Below are positions 63,830 to 64,000 of a stretch of DNA of 64,000 nucleotides, one piece after another. The stretch's first letter is position 1. Every line of letters starts with the position of its first letter. The notes under the pieces were generated by a model, which was not told the origin of the DNA, made no database searches, and was given only the letters and a program-made list of their open reading frames with translations. The position numbers and the translations under genes were made by a program. This DNA comes from Planktothrix rubescens CCAP 1459/22 (lineage in GTDB: Bacteria > Cyanobacteriota > Cyanobacteriia > Cyanobacteriales > Microcoleaceae): the NCBI GenBank assembly GCA_904830895.1, contig LR882958.1, forward strand, positions 986,001 through 1,050,000, in the 5' to 3' direction.

Positions 63830-64000
63830 ATGATACCCACTAAAGTTAACGAGGCAAAATCTACTATATCCCGCAATCAGGCTGCATACTATTCACCGAA
63901 TGCAAAAGTTAAACCGATTGGAATTCAATCTTGCGGTGTGGAAATGGCATATAAATCCGGGCGACAAACTGTTCAAGTCCTGCAAAATATTAATTTTGAA
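63830..64000 (+). CDS. devA: DevA-type ABC ATPase, 5' part (runs off the window)
   Basis: An ATG opens a frame that remains open to the last base (57 codons): MIPTKVNEAKSTISRN..., then VEMAYKSGRQTVQVLQNINF, which is the conserved beginning of a DevA/MacB-type ABC domain just before its Walker A. The product is identified by this segment and by its place after devC. The extra 30 or so N-terminal residues are not conserved in most DevA. The 220-base gap from devC (63610-63829) is A/T-rich and holds no other gene. Confidence 0.75.
   Translation, partial: MIPTKVNEAKSTISRNQAAYYSPNAKVKPIGIQSCGVEMAYKSGRQTVQVLQNINFE

Overview
The window comes from a cyanobacterial chromosome, most likely a filamentous, Planktothrix/Oscillatoria-type (Oscillatoriales) organism. 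The evidence is the many HIP1 octamers (GCGATCGC), heptanucleotide tandem repeats between genes, a ferredoxin-type sulfite reductase, DevC/DevA-type transport genes, a cyanobacterial parvulin/ABC/HlyD secretion operon, and a large set of glycosyltransferases. The genus is an inference; no rRNA or other marker gene is present. I saw no tRNA, rRNA or CRISPR array.

Layout. (1) 1-771: 3' part of a UDP-glucose 4-epimerase. (2) 874-5785 (minus): a tight four-gene operon with a dynamin-like GTPase, a second unusual P-loop GTPase with a coiled coil, a C-terminally anchored membrane protein and a small charged protein. This looks like a multi-GTPase conflict or membrane system. (3) 6041-8677: a restriction endonuclease/DNA methyltransferase pair lying exactly between two 508-bp direct copies of the 5' end of the dynamin-like gene; the outer copy (8785-9292) carries a nonsense mutation. 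(4) 9398-14060: dTDP-rhamnose genes (rfbC, rfbD, rfbA; no rfbB) with two glycosyltransferases. (5) 14135-21758: a polytopic GT-C-like protein, then a type I secretion operon (HlyD adaptor, ABC exporter with a cNMP-like and a degenerate C39 domain, parvulin). (6) 22019-42562: glycosyltransferases, an RTX-like calcium-binding protein (the likely type I substrate), sulfotransferase/methyltransferase fusions, a 2089-residue multidomain enzyme with a 28-residue-repeat coiled coil, and the Wzt/Wzm O-antigen-type ABC exporter. (7) 42816-47388: a 40-residue membrane protein, a UPF0182 protein and trpD. (8) 47452-53328: a type IIG-like restriction-modification gene and a GxxExxY gene, set among hairpin repeats, the latter split by an IS701-family element. 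(9) 53705-64000: sulfite reductase with an RHH-like tail, RsmE, an ABC exporter, a repeat-rich membrane protein, an IS5-type transposase beside a gene relic, devC and the start of devA.

How the parts fit. The middle 30 kb reads as a surface-polysaccharide island. dTDP-rhamnose and UDP-galactose supply feed several glycosyltransferases; sulfotransferases and methyltransferases decorate or cap the chain; Wzm/Wzt with a carbohydrate-binding C-terminus exports it. A type I system for an RTX protein sits inside the same island. The flanks carry defence-type modules (GTPase operon, type II and type IIG restriction-modification) and a dense population of small repeats, several of which have entered coding sequences in frame or supply stop codons.
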